Origin: Zingiber officinale
Taxonomy: Eukaryota; Streptophyta; Magnoliopsida; Zingiberales; Zingiberaceae
Reading direction: 5' to 3'
Length of the DNA stretch: 64,000 bases
Assembly (NCBI RefSeq): GCF_018446385.1
Contig: NW_024589868.1
Coordinates: forward strand, 82,087-146,086
In this document: one piece after another, positions 11,810 to 24,869 of the stretch
How the letters are laid out: each line of letters starts with the position of its first letter
Numbering within the stretch: the first letter of the stretch is position 1
The notes under the pieces: model-generated
Databases searched by the model: none
Told to the model about the DNA's origin: nothing
The model's input: the letters and a program-made list of their open reading frames with translations, nothing else
Position numbers and translations under genes: made by a program

Positions 11810-12190
11810 GTTGTCCTTTCAGGCACCGAACTTCGGTCGCCCTTGGCCCGATGAGGTTGTTGGCACCTACTCACGCAGAAAGTGCGAGAGGCTACCAAAG
11901 ACGCGTCACAGACTATAGGAGCGTCGCCGACCACCCGGGGAGACTTCGCTGGGTCCAGAATGGCATCGTAGGCATACCCTCGCAGCGCAAGGCTAGCTAC
12001 GGTCTACGAGAAGCGACCATGAGCACAACCACTGGCCAAAATCTGAGACAAATTCCATGGGCATTCCCTCGAGGCCTAATTACAACCGCTGATTGCGACG
12101 CTCGTCAATGATTATGGCAGATCACGACAAGGCCGTGATCTTGCCCTGCGCTGGCAGTAGGCTACGGAGCTCACTCCATGGGCATTTAAA
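11810..12190. other. GC-rich island in AT-rich DNA
   Basis: This stretch is visibly richer in G+C than the AT-rich flanks. It holds an open frame of 116 codons on the plus strand (11761-12111), but I recognise no protein family in any frame. It could be a leader or LTR piece of the neighbouring copia element, or a captured fragment. Confidence 0.3.
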
Positions 12191-13660
12191 TCATTCATCG
12201 AACAAGGGCAAAGAGCAACGACAGATTCAACATAGAAGTAAGGTACATATTACGTTCTCATACATTTAGAACTAATTAGCAGTTCTAATATCAATATTAA
12301 TTATGAATGTATGAAATAATATGATCTGTCAACAAAAATTAAACTATAAACATTTATAGTAATTTGTAAGGATAAATCTCGTTCTTCATACTCACCGTCC
12401 GAAGATTCATGCTCATCGTCGAAAGAACAATTACAAAACAAAGAGCTCTATAATGGTCAGAAACCAAATTCAAATTGTAGTTGGATGTTCCTCTTTTGAA
12501 GATAAGCAAGCTATCTTCAATAAGAATTCAATAAATAGTATGTCATTATGTTCAACTACTCCCACAATTGAGTTTCTCGACTGTCGGGCGTTTGCGCTTC
12601 CAAATTTAATAGGTGGATTGTTTATTTTCTGTGCTAGTATGTGCTTTTTTTTATTTATCCTCACAAGATGTCTAATTGATTAAGGACGATAGTTTTATTA
12701 TAATAAAATAAAAAGTCAATTCCTAATTAGTATCTTCCATTAGTAACATATTTTTACTACAACGGGCCATAGATAAGTATGATCTTTTGGAGTGCTGGAA
12801 TTTGATGGACTCCATCTGTTCTATAGGATTCCATCTATTAACAATTTTTGATTCAGAAATAGATTAAGGATTACGATCCAGAGGATCCTATCCTATTATT
12901 TTATCTCTGAATCTACTGCCACAGACGAATAGTTAATTACTAATAAATTATCATTAAAAAAAAGTTTGGATCAGGAACAGTAAGTATATATAAAACTCTT
13001 TCAGTCTGATGCAGTGCATTGCATGGAGTTTAAAAATAAATGGGACTGCACTCTTTGTCGTCTACAATTGTTCATTTACAAAATTATATTTCAGTCCTTG
13101 AAACTTGAAAAATTATATATATATATAAATGTGGGATGCTGACAAGGAAAGGTCCCGCGTCCAGAGCATGCTTATCCTATTCCTTCAAGGCGAGACACTG
13201 TCGAGGTCCGTTACAATTAATTATTATTATTTCACTGTCACTTTTATTTCAATTAATGCTTTATTCAGATTTTTTATTTTTTAAAGTGCCTTTATTCCTT
13301 TCTAAATGTAGAAAAACAATTAAAAGTCTTTAAAGAAAATTTAAAAATTAATGCAGATTTTAGTCGAACCGAATCCGGCGTCTCCGAAACCGGAAACCGC
13401 ATGGAGATTTTGTGAACCGTCGAACCGTGCCGTGGTCGGATCTACTCTCGGCTCTTTAGTGTGTGTGTGATAGACGTGCGAGGGGCTTCGTGCTCGGTGT
13501 TCCCATCTCAGCCTGCTGCGCCGGCGCTCCCTTGCCCGGCGATCGGACGGACAGTGGAGAGTTAGGTAAGCGTACCATGCGTCGCTGTTCCGTAACTCGT
13601 GTCTAGGGCGGGGGTGGTTCTCATTGTTTCCGCCGGCGTTGATGCAGGCTCGCCGGGGGA
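12190..13660. other. Intergenic DNA and upstream region of CPI1
   Basis: Mostly AT-rich and non-coding. The last 300 bases are GC-rich and probably hold the CPI1 promoter and 5' UTR. I see no clear TATA box that I would commit to. Confidence 0.4.
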
Positions 13661-13669
13661 ACGACATTC

Positions 13670-16600
13670 ATGACCAGCTTGTGGTTGGCTTCGAATCCAA
13701 GCAAGAGATGGGGGGAAGCATTTTTTTTACTCTACACCCCCTTCTGGCTCACCCTCTGCCTCGGGATCATCGTCCCTAATAAGCTTTACGAGGTACGAAC
13801 TTACTTCTTCCTGTTCGTGGCGGTTTCCTCCTCGTGATATCGTCCTTAGCTTATGCTTCTACATCCATTTTTCATGGACCGATTTGGGATTATGTCGAAT
13901 GTTTTTCCTCTTTTCATTTGAATCATGGCTTTCGACTTCTATTTTCGCGTGCTTTGTGGCTTTTGATAGATTAGGTTTCTCTATCAACTAGAAATGGTTT
14001 CCTTGTCTCCTCAGAAATTATCAATATTTCATTTACTATTACTTTTTCCTCGCTACTGCCGTATTAGATCGTTTAATATTTAGTGATAAAAGACTGTCAG
14101 CTTGTTTACATTTTTCTTGAAGTGTGAAGAAATAAATGGCCTATACAGAATTTGTACGATTTGGAAGTATTGTATTTTAAATGCAGATTTCATGGAAATT
14201 GATGTTATTTTAATGCTGAAAAATCTTGAGAAATTGTTATAAGCTGGACATTGATGACAGAAATTCACTGAATTGGAGTATCTGATTCTTGGGCTGGTTT
14301 CTGCTACTCCAGCTTTCTTGATACCACTTCTGATCGTGGGGAAGGTCCATACTTCGAACTCAAACTAGTTGATGATGTTACTAATTTGAGTACATAGCTT
14401 ATCTGGTTTTCTTTGAGCAGCTATTCTTTCTTCGAGTACCTGCTTATTGCCCTTACTAAATTTATTTGATTTGCAGTTTTTTTACCACAAGTTTATTTAT
14501 GTGTTACTTAATGTTGATGTTTCTGCACACTAAATGCAATGGAGCAAGCATGTCCCTAACAATCAATTTGGCATACCTTAGATAGGACTTGAAAAGAGGG
14601 AACAGAATGTTAATTTTGCAACTTATTCTACAAGTTCTAAAATTTGTTAGATTCAAATTCTTCCTGTATGTTGGTTATTTCAGCTGTGTAACTAAACTGG
14701 AAACACAACTAATGCTATCTAATGTTGAGTGACAAATATCTGCAACACAAGATGATCAGGATTTGAATACTGATTTATTTTTTTCCTTATGTAGAAACAA
14801 TCAGGATTTGGATACTGATTTTTTTTTCTCATGTAGAACGATCAGGCGATGTGCTTGTTAGTGCCTCTGTCAAATTGTGATATCCATAGACTAGCAGTGG
14901 TCCAGCTGCTGAACAGATGATTTTTAGGCATTCTACATACAGGGAAAGATTTGATGGATAATTAATGGACTGCCTTTGTGGTGACGCCTAGCATCTGTTT
15001 GGAAACAAAAGAGTTGCCGCCACATATTCTTTCTATTAAATAAAAAATAACAAAATTTTCCCTTTGCTTAGTTTGGTGTTCAAATTGGAACGTTTTGTCT
15101 TGTATGAATATATAATGCCTTTTTAGTTTACATATTCTGACGTTGGTCTTTTTTTGCTTTATATGCCAATAACCTCTTTTTGTATCACTTCCCCCAAATT
15201 ACTTCTTTGCAACTGCACTAACATCCACTCTCTACCTAAATTGAGTGTTTGATGCTGAAAAGTGAAATCAATAAAAACAGTTATATATAACTCGAGTTGA
15301 AGATTTCTCCTGCCCTTTCTTGCAGGCAGACAGTGGCAAATGCTGGAAAGACCGGTACTGGGTGAAGGTAACCTTACCTTTATTGATTCCTGGCAAGTAT
15401 TTATTACTCATCCATGATAATTTTTATAGGTATCACTACAAAAATCACATGACAAGTTTTTCTTTAGTTCTCTGCATTACTTTTTAAAGAAACACTGGGA
15501 TTCAGTTTATAGCTTTGTTCTTAAAAAGTTCAGCTTTATTAAACACTTTGCTATATTTTTTCTCTTACTATAATGACGCTGTGTAAGATTTGATGATTTG
15601 TTTGCTTCAGGCAAATCTGTGGATTGCAATTTTTAGTTATGTTGGGAACTACTTCTGGACTCACTATTTCTTCACAGTACTTGGAGCGTCATACACTTTT
15701 CCTTCGTGGAGAATGAACAATGTAAGTGAGCAGACAAATGATGCTAATTTTTACTCTCTTTTTTTCCTTATATCAAACTCCAAAACATGTTATATAGAGT
15801 CCTTCCTTTGTTATATTGTCTTTTAAGTAGCTATGACAAAGTCTTGAGCTAAAAATAGATTCAATTTCTCTCCATTTTTGACAAATCAGGTGTTGAAATT
15901 CTCTTCTTACTGTAAACCATCTTCAAATTACAGCCTCACCACTAAAAATCAATCTGTGTATTTTCAGGCACCCTTTACAGTTTGCATCTTTCTTCATTTT
16001 GGATGAAAAGATAGTGCTCTTTACTTACAGATGCCTTCAAAAAATTTGGATGTGAAATTGCAACCAAATTAATGTTTTGCTACACTTCTTGATTCTTCCT
16101 TATGAGCTTCAATCTTCCATTTTTGAGTGTTCTTCTGAGCATTGAGGTGGACAACTATTCCGTTTGATAGAAAATAATTGATGTTTGACTGAATATAAAT
16201 TAAATCTCTTATGCAAGGTATTTGGTTAGCCGACCTCACCTAGTGGGATAAGGCTTGGTTGTTGTTGTATGCAAGAGATTTGCTCCTTATGCTTAGATTC
16301 ACTGAAAGTGTCGAAGGGAGGCTTCTTATTATGTAACCTGCATACATGTGTGATGTTCAAAAGCTAGTTGAATTTCTTTTAGCCTCTCTCTTTATGTTAT
16401 CTTGGTATGGTCAAGAAAAAGAAGATAGTTGGCATATTGTACAATAACAATCACCTTAGTTTTTATATCAACTATCTTACTGATAAATTTGACGATCTGT
16501 TTGTTTGTGTGACTAAAGATGATATGCTGATAATCTCCTTAGATAGCACACATATCTTGTTACCATACTGATCCTATTTAGTGAAACAATCTTTTCAAAA

Positions 16601-17996
16601 ATAGTGGTTAAAACTGGATCGGACAGAGACTGGTTAAACTGGAAATTTGATACTTCAAGGGGGGAGTGCTAGAAATATTAGATTTAAAAGGTTATTGGTG
16701 TGGTTAATTTATACCCACGTTGGTATTTAGTTTAAGATTTTTCCATGTTATCAAGTATTTAGTGTGATAATTGCAATTATTTGCGGGCATGTATAACGAA
16801 GTTAAAATAAATCTTTGACGTGTATTCATTATAGACACAACATTTCATTTTTCTATCATTCTAGATTTCTGATAACGTTAATTTTAGATTCTGTCATATA
16901 TGATTGCTGGTGCATTGCTGTCAATTAGCTTTATCAGAAGGTCGTGGTCTTAAATTGGTTATCCTGTCTGGTATGACAAATTATTCTGATGTTGCAGGTC
17001 CCACATACTACTTTCCTTCTCACTCATTCTTGTTTCCTGTTTTACCACATGGCATCAAATATTACACTTCGGAGACTGCGCCATTTCCTCACAGATTTAC
17101 CACAGTCAATTCAACTAGCCAGTGAAGCTGCATGGATTTTAGCTCTTTCTTATTTTATTGCTTATCTGGAGACTTTAGCTATTGCAAATGTATGTGGTAG
17201 CTTGTGTCTTCTATCTTTGATGACTTCTCACCATCGTCTACCTTGTTTTTTTTCATTACATATAATAATCTATAAAAACAACTAAGGAAACATATTCAAA
17301 GAAATATAACCTTCTGAGGCTTAATTACAAATGGCTAATTCTTTCAGTTTTAGGAGAGCAAGCATAGCAAGAGAAGTTCAAGGAAACTATGGCAATAAAA
17401 ACCTAAACTTGGACTTGTTTTGCCTAAAACAAATACCTAAACACTGTAAACAATTTATTCATGTGAAAATGCTCTATCTGGACAAAAGTAAATGATATAT
17501 GGAGGGTTCAAACTTTTGTAGAGCATTATGTGTGTCACAACCTTTTGAGGCCATCTGGTCAGGCTATCTTGATACTACATATTTCTAATATTAATGGCAT
17601 ATGCAGTTACTTAAAAAGCTGGTGTGGAAAACAGGAAAGGAAGTGAGAGAATCATGCATGAGAGTAGGGGGGTAGAGGAAGAAAGATGATTGTTAGATTC
17701 TCCAAGTTCCCTTTGAGAAGTCCTTCAATTTGCTAGTTATTTATAAATAGCTACTGACATGATGAATTCATCTTATGGGATCTTAAAATGTCTATATGAG
17801 ATAATCTTAGAAATTCCAGAATGAAACACTAATAAGACATGTTAGACCAAGCTATTTGGTGTTGGGTTGATTCATTATGAGCACAGTATATAGAATTTAT
17901 TGCTCTATAAGGTTCCATTGAAGTAAAGAGCTTAGTAGGGTTCATAATATGAAAAGCAAGTGTTCCAACAAATCTGGACGGTTTGATACATCAGTT

Positions 17997-18061
<65 letters not shown>

Positions 18062-18744
18062 TTCATTCATTTGCAGTACACTTATAACCTGATGACTTTT
18101 GTATGTAATCTACATGTTTTGCAGTTCCCCTACTATGAGTTCGTAGATCGGGAATCCATGTACAAAGTGGGATCATTATTCTATGCGATCTATTTCCTAG
18201 TGAGCTTCCCTATGTTTGGGAGGTAAGAAGCTTAATATGGCAGAAACGCTCAATATGAATTTCCTTGGGAGCTAGGATCAATAAACAAGAATGTTTCCAT
18301 ACATCTAACAACATTACTGCATAGAACGTGACTGATTCTTTTCAAAGTTGTCAGCCTTTTCTTTTTCTTTATTGTGAATATGATATGGTAGCGTAGACAA
18401 TAACAACAAAGTAAATTAATATTGCTGAAGAGTATTTCCTTTTATGACAACTATCATCTCTATTGTAGTGTAGAATGTTATGCACTATGTTTGCACGCCA
18501 CAAAGACTCTAACCTCTTAGTCCTTCTCAGGGTAGATGAGAAAGATGGTCAACCATGGGACCTCCCAAGGGTGGCTGTGGATGCACTGGGTGCGGCGATG
18601 CTTGTAACTATAATACTTGATTTATGGCGCATATTTCTTGGACCTATAGTTCCTATTCCAGAATCGAGGCAATGCAGTCAACCAGGGCTTGCGTGGTTCC
18701 ACATACCAGAAGGCACCGTTGTACGCCATGCCAACACTGCTTAG
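13670..18744 (+). CDS. CPI1: Cycloeucalenol cycloisomerase (cyclopropyl isomerase), 7 exons
   Basis: Exons: 13670-13792, 14261-14344, 15326-15367, 15611-15721, 16998-17189, 18125-18222 and 18531-18744. All introns are GT-AG, and the 864 coding bases give 287 residues. The enzyme (EC 5.5.1.9) opens the cyclopropane ring of cycloeucalenol to give obtusifoliol in plant sterol synthesis, in the ER membrane. Recognition rests on near-invariant family blocks: SLWLASNPSKRWGE at the N-terminus, ELEYLILGLVSA, CWKDRYWVKANLW, FSYVGNYFWTHYFF, ASYTFPSWRMNNVPHTTF, LFYHMASNITLRRLRH, AWILALSYFIAYLETLAIANFPYYEFVDR and DALGAAMLVTIILDLWR. Several hydrophobic segments fit a polytopic membrane protein. The start fits the family; an ATG at 13642 is out of frame. 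The tail is slightly longer than in Arabidopsis. It is convergent with the next gene. Confidence 0.96.
16218..16267 (+). mobile_element. 5'-truncated Au-type SINE fragment in CPI1 intron 4
   Basis: It ends with 'CACCTAGTGGGATAAGGCTTGGTTGTTGTTG', which matches the conserved 3' end of plant Au SINEs. The ~50-bp insert is flanked by TATGCAAG on both sides (16210-16217 and 16268-16275), a probable target-site duplication. Only the 3' end of the SINE is present. Confidence 0.7.
18001..18061. repeat. Compound microsatellite (CT)n(AT)n in CPI1 intron 5
   Basis: About 17 CT/TC repeats pass directly into about 12 TA repeats. This is a simple sequence repeat within an intron. Confidence 0.97.
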
Positions 18745-19365
18745 CAATAGACCTTTAGATTTCCCCCTTTGCATAGTTCTGTTGTGTTCCTTTTCAAATT
18801 TGCTCAATTCCAAGGGCCTAGACATCCCAAAATGCCCTACTTTCTATCAAACTCTGTCACCCAATGTTCCCACTTAGTACTGCGTGGTGGTGACCCTTCA
18901 ACTAAACAATTATTTGATTGCAAATTTTGCATGCTAAAAATGCAATCTAGCATTGGAGAATGCTAAGCTATTTCTTGGGGAAAAGGTAATATGAATGCAC
19001 AACGTTTTTACCCGAAAGTTTATTTAAGTGCGTTTATAATTTAAAGTTTTGATATTATAGTCATACTCAATAAATTCTTAATGCATGTTTACTAGAAATT
19101 ATTTCCTTGTCACTTTTATGATCATGCTACCAGCTTCATTATCTCGAATCGGATGATTTGATGCCTCAACCACATGAAACAGAAGTAACGCAAGTTTTCA
19201 TTCCATTACTTGAACCATTCAGGAATGCGACTCTGGAGCTTCTACAACAGCTTTACAGTTAGTTAATTCATCACCTGGCCAATTACAAACTACTTGGCTT
19301 CTCAGTTTCGTTAGTTCCAAGGACACTGAGCTGACCAAAATCCAACTTGATTTTTGTGTAGTTAC

Positions 19366-19905
19366 TTACACTTGGATAATGGTGCGGCAAGGGCTGCTCA
19401 TCACTTGGTTTATTCCTGCCATGGCTCTCAACTTCCTCTCTTTAATTGCAGGATCCTCTAAAAGCAGCACCTTGTCCTTGTCCCTGACTCCCACCATGTG
19501 AAGATGCTCATCGTCCTCTCTCTCCTTTCCCCTGAACAGAAGCCTCTGCTCCCTCGGTTCTAATCCTGTCACCATGGACGCTGCCATCTTCATCTCCCCT
19601 GCAATTCCACATGAATTTAGTGCATCAAAAGTGGGTATTGATTAAACATATGAACGGAGAAGGGACTCACAGAATGTGGCCGTGGCTCCCAGGGAGATGT
19701 AATGAGAATTAAATCCAGTGGATATTCTCACTGTGATTACTTCATCACCTCCCTCTTCGCATTCCCTCTTCTGAACCAGCATTCCTCCAGGCCGCACCTC
19801 CCACTGGATGTCGCCGCCGCCGCCATGGCCTTCGATAGCTCCATTGCCGCTGTGATTCACCTTAGAACTTCTCTTGAACAGCCTCTTTGATCTCAACTTG
19901 ATCAT
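19366..19905 (-). CDS. Ubiquitin-like domain protein, BAG-like N-terminus without BAG domain
   Basis: Two exons, 19905-19671 and 19598-19366, joined by a GT-AG intron of 72 bases (T|GTGAGT to GCAG|GG), give 155 residues. The start is the ATG at 19905 (MIKLRSKRLF), preferred to an upstream TTG. Residues about 31-48 hold WEVRPGGMLVQKR, and residues about 57-127 form a ubiquitin-like fold region ending TGLEPREQRLLFRGKERED and VGVRDKDKVLLLEDPAIKERK. These words are shared with plant BAG1-4 co-chaperones, which bind Hsp70 through a C-terminal BAG domain. Here the protein ends about 25 residues after that point, before any BAG helix bundle. Short plant proteins of this form exist. Residue 79 is Trp where the family usually has Gly. 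The function is not established. Confidence 0.82.
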
Positions 19906-19919
19906 TCTCTCCAAGGGAA

Positions 19920-20880
19920 GTTTAATTTGGATGCTCGTGTGATCTGACTTTCGAGTCCCGGAGGACTATACTTATAGGGAAGAGTTATGAGAGCTTGGAC
20001 ATGCTTTAGAAGCGTGCATTAAGATATTAAAAGGGGGTTTCATTTGTGGGACAAGACAAGACACAAGAGAAGCTAGCTTTAAAAAGCAAACAAAAAAAAA
20101 GAAAAGTATCGAGTCAGATAAGCTTCTTTTCTGAAGGACATGGAAAGAATTGAGATCTTTAATTCCTTTTGGTGAGATTGTTTCCTAAAGATGCGATTGA
20201 GTGAGTTCTGGAGATGTTTTGATTAAAGATTAGCAATAAGGTGAGAACAACTAGCACATGGGGCTGGCAACATGCTTTACTCTATTACGGAGCTTGTTCA
20301 ATCATCCACATGGTCGGCTGAGAAATCGGTGAAAATTATTATTATTATTTTATAATGGTCTTAGTACTTTTCTTATTTTTTTTTCTTCTTCTTCTCCTTA
20401 AAAAACGGGTTGTAATTGCAATTCCATCAATAAGAAATGGGCTTGGGACGGCGGTGCACGTGGACGTGATATGGTCAATATCTTTAAAATGGATGGGAGA
20501 ACCGTAAACATATAGAAATGGAACCAATTAGAACCTCGATGATACGTAATTTACAATTAAAGATACAATAATTGATTGGATCGCTAAGGTTCTTTACAAG
20601 GATTGAGATTAAAAGTTATTTTACATTATTTTGTATTTTAAAAAGACCGCTTGATTAATATTGAATAAGTCCTTGTAATTTACTCTTTTATATCATAAGT
20701 CCCTGACGACTTTTTATTTTCCTAAAAAAATATAGGCAGTTATTATGGTGATTTTAATTTTAACATGGAAATGACTAAATAAAAGAGGCTAATAAAAATA
20801 AGAAAGGTAATAAATAGGTTTCTGTATAATTAATAAATTTCATCAAAATATACCTAATAATTGATGTTGTAATAATTGAA
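19920..20880. other. Intergenic, AT-rich
   Basis: The first part is the upstream region of the minus-strand ubiquitin-like gene. I see no gene or clear element in the rest. Confidence 0.5.
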
Positions 20881-20882
20881 AG

Positions 20883-23800
20883 CAGAAAGTATGATAATTG
20901 GACGTTTGTTTGTATTTTTTTCTTTTTTTTAAGAAAATTAAAAATACGTTTAGTTTATATTTTTTAGGTTCATTTTCTAAAAAAAGTATTTTTCGAGAAA
21001 ACAGAAAATGAAAAAAAGTTATTTTTTAAAAAATAAAAGTTATAATTTTCTGAAAATAAAAATAAAAATAAAAATAAAACAAACCAGACGCTCTGGTAAG
21101 ATTTGTAGAATCTAGTTTTTTTTAAAAAAAATATATATAATAACACTATTTAGTGTAGATGACTTATTAAATTCCTGAATAGATAAGTCACACAAAAAAT
21201 ACCTAATTTTCATGATAAAAATTCAGTTGCTAATTTAAATTAATCTAACAACCAATTAATGACCAGTAATACATATAGGTGTCTTTTTTTATCATAATTT
21301 AATTTAGCGACTGTATTAATATTTCGATCGTTATATTTGACAATCAAATTAATATTTGATCGTTAAAATTAAACATCGAAACAATTTTCAATTACAAATT
21401 TATAAATATTTTTTTTTCCTATTTTAACAAATAGCGGCCGAAATTGAATTTCAATCTATCAGGGATGGAAATCTAATTTCGTTATCTAATATAGGGATAA
21501 ATTAGATAATTAGATTAGGTCATATATGAAATTCTGATATTAGATTTAGGTCATAAATGTTAATTCTGATATTCCATATAGAATAAATTTTCGGATCAAA
21601 TATTAGTATAATTTTCTAATAAATGAAATTAACTAGCAATAGAGCATACATAATAATTTAAATTACTACGATTATGAAGTAAACCGTAAATTTTTAATGT
21701 CACATTCATAAAAATACTAAATTTGTACTATTCTAATTATTCCATTGAAATTATTTGTCCGATATATTAATACCCTCTCTGTTCATATGTAAAATCTTGG
21801 CCTTCTTCAATCTTGAATACAGAATATTCTCTCTTTGCATTTATTGTAGTTCCTTCTCAACTAATATTATAAATGGAATCGTCTTATTATTTTTCTGAAA
21901 AAATCTATTTACATATTTTGATTTTTATATAATTTAATTTTATAAAAAAATATAATTACATCTTACTATAGATAAATATTTTTTTTATTTTTTTAGTTTT
22001 AATAATTTAATTTTTCAATTAATTTCATAGATGATCGATTCGGTTCATTAAAATTTCTAACTGACTATTGAGATAAATCATAAAATTGTTTTGACTCATC
22101 CAAAATACCAATATTCAAAAAAATATCTTACAATAATCACAGCTAAAATTTAAATCTTAATTCCCTTTACACATGAAAGGATATCACACCATTATCCCGA
22201 AATATGTTATTAGATAAAACAGAGCAATGTTACTGTCGTGTAATACTTTCAAATTCTAATCCGTTAATAACATAGCTCAGCGAATTTTAAATAATTTTTT
22301 AGTTTATCCGATACAAAATTTAATTGATTTTTTCTAAAACTTATCTTGATAAAACTCTAACTATCTCTACATTATCTAAAATAAACCTAATTAATCTTTT
22401 CTAAAATTTATTAGAATAAATATTTAATCATCCTGAAAAAAAAAGTGATAAAGAGATGATATCTCACACATAGGTCCCATAAATAAATATACCCCAACTG
22501 TGCATCTATTGTATAGAAAACAGAAAGTATGATAATTCAGAGGACGTTTGATTTGTATTTTTTTTAAATTTTTTAAGAAAATATAAATACGTTTAGTTTA
22601 TATTTTTTAGGTTTATTTTCTAGAAAAAAGAGAGTATTTTTTTAAGAAAACGGAAAATATTAAAAAATTATTTTTTTAAAAAAATAAAAATATAGTTTTT
22701 GAAAATAAAAAAAACGATCTAGTAAGATTTGTAGAATCTAGTTTTTTTAAAAAAATATATAATAATACTATTTCCTGTAATAATGAATTATTAGATTCAC
22801 TAAATAAATAAGTCACACAAAAAATACCTGATCAAATATTCCGTTGCTAATTTAAATTAATCTAAACAAATTGGTCAACTTTTTTTTTATCGTAATTTAA
22901 TTTAACGAGTGAATTAATATTTCTATCGTTATATTTGACTATTAAATTAATAATTGATCGTTAAAATTAACCCTCGAAATAATTTTTCAGTTACAAATTT
23001 ATAAATATTTTTTTTTTCCATTTTAACAAATAGTGACAGAAATTAAATTTCAATCGCTATCATTTGGGATCGAAATCTAATTTCGTTACCTAATATAGGT
23101 TCTGAATTAGATTTAGATCATAAATGTTAATTCTGATTGCTAATATTCCATATAGAATACATTTCGGATCAAATATTAGTGTAATTTTCTAATAAATGAA
23201 ATTAACTAGAGCATAAATCTGAATGATTTAAATTGTTTATTTTTATTTTCCGATATACTAATACTCTATCCATCCGAAATCTTGGTCTTGTTTCAATCCT
23301 AGATCTAGAATATTCTCTCTTTATACTTATTGTACTTCATATATTTCTGAAAAAATCCATCCGAAATATTTCTTGTTTCAATCCTGGATCTAGAATATTC
23401 TCTCTTTATATTTATTGTACTTCATTCTCTACGGATATTATAATTGAATCGTCTTATTATATTTCCATTTGCGTATTTTCATAAAGATAGGAGACTATTT
23501 TGATTCTTATATAATTTAATTTTATAAAAAATATAATTACATTTGACAAGAGATAAACATAAAGTATTTTTATTTTTAATAATTCAATTTTTCGATTTTA
23601 GAAGTGATTGATTCAATGAAAATTTCTAATTGACAATCAAAATAAATCATCAAGTCGTTAGGCTCATCCAAAATATCAATCTTAGACTTACTTTTTACTA
23701 GAATAAAAATTTCTTACAATAATCGCTTAATTCCCTTTATACATGGATGGATATCACACCATTATCTCGAGAAATATTATTAGATAACACACAGCAATGT

Positions 23801-24140
23801 TACCGGGCATCAGTTAATACTTTCAAATTCTAACCGGGCATCAGTTAATACTTTCAAATTCTAATCCGTTAATAACATAGCTCAGTCTTTTTATTTTTAA
23901 ATTTTAAATAATTATTTAAGTTTATCTGTTAAAAAATTTAATTGATTTTTTCTAAAACTTATCTTGATAAAACTCTGACTATCTCGACATTATCTAAAAT
24001 AAATCTAATTAATCTTTTCTAAAATTTATTAGAATAAATATTTAATCATCCTGAAAAACAAGGTGATAAAGAGGATGATATCTCACGGATTAAGTCCCAT
24101 AAATAAATATATTAACTGTGCATCTATTATATAGAAAGCA
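20883..24140. repeat. Tandem duplication of a ~1.63-kb AT-rich segment
   Basis: Copy 1 (about 20883-22520) and copy 2 (about 22521-24140) start with CAGAAAGTATGATAATT and end near GTGCATCTATTRTATAGAAA. Matching landmarks are 1638 bases apart at the left (20883/22521) and about 1620 apart at the right (22474/24094). Copies differ by substitutions and small indels. Copy 2 has its own local duplications: a ~31-bp unit containing ACCGGGCATCAGTTAATACT at about 23802-23863, and a ~90-bp unit around 23270-23420. No coding potential is visible. Confidence 0.85.
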
Positions 24141-24850
24141 CTGCCAGATTCAAACTTAGCTCTGGCCGACTCTGCACAACATTAAAGGGATATATGCATC
24201 TTTCTTCTATTCAGGTTTGTCACATATATATCACTTTTGAACTCCTTCCTTTCTTTTGTTCAGACTTTGCTTTACACAATTTACATGCAATGATTCATGC
24301 AAACTATACAATCTCCTGCTGAAGCAATTTTCAAGTTGTTTTATGTCTGTGAGATGCATGATCTTTTCCGTACAAAGTCGATGTGTTAGAGTAAAAATAT
24401 TTCTCATAATTTATTTGTTTATATCTAGTCGAGGGCTGATAATACTGAGCCGTCTTATAGTGTTATTACATTTAACTCCAATTATCAAGTTGTTTTAGTA
24501 AAATTAGGTGAAGCTATCAATTTATTTTTCGTAAACTACATATATATTTTGAGTGAATTACTGCTTTTCAGTCTTCACTCATCGTTTTCGAAAATATATC
24601 TAAAAAAAGTGCACTTTGCACAAACAATCACCTTTAATATTGTAGGTACTATATCTGTAAGTTGTAATTTTTTTAAACAAAATGTTATAATAAGTTTATT
24701 TTAAGGGGTGGGAATGTCTAAACGAAAGAATTAGAAGTTTAATAAAAGAATTAAAAAATTGATTAAAATAATACTAAAATGTAATAAAACAGGCTCGGCC
24801 TGGCAAGCTTCGGCCCAATCGTAGCACTGTAGCTAACGTGTGGGTCTCCC
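24140..24850. other. Upstream intergenic region of the RCC1 gene
   Basis: AT-rich until about 24790, then GC-rich toward the promoter. No gene is supported. Confidence 0.45.
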
Positions 24851-24862
24851 GGGCCGAGTGCG

Positions 24863-24869
24863 TATAAAA
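24863..24869 (+). promoter_or_regulatory. Probable TATA box of the RCC1 gene
   Basis: TATAAAA occurs in 'GAGTGCGTATAAAACTGGG' at the start of a GC-rich, CT-rich tract typical of plant 5' leaders. The coding start is 1.6 kb further on, so a 5'-UTR intron or introns between about 25040 and 26470 would be needed. Confidence 0.5.

Noticed and set aside
18001-18061. CT/AT tract as a CRISPR or satellite array
   Set aside because: It is a simple microsatellite; no spacer structure exists.
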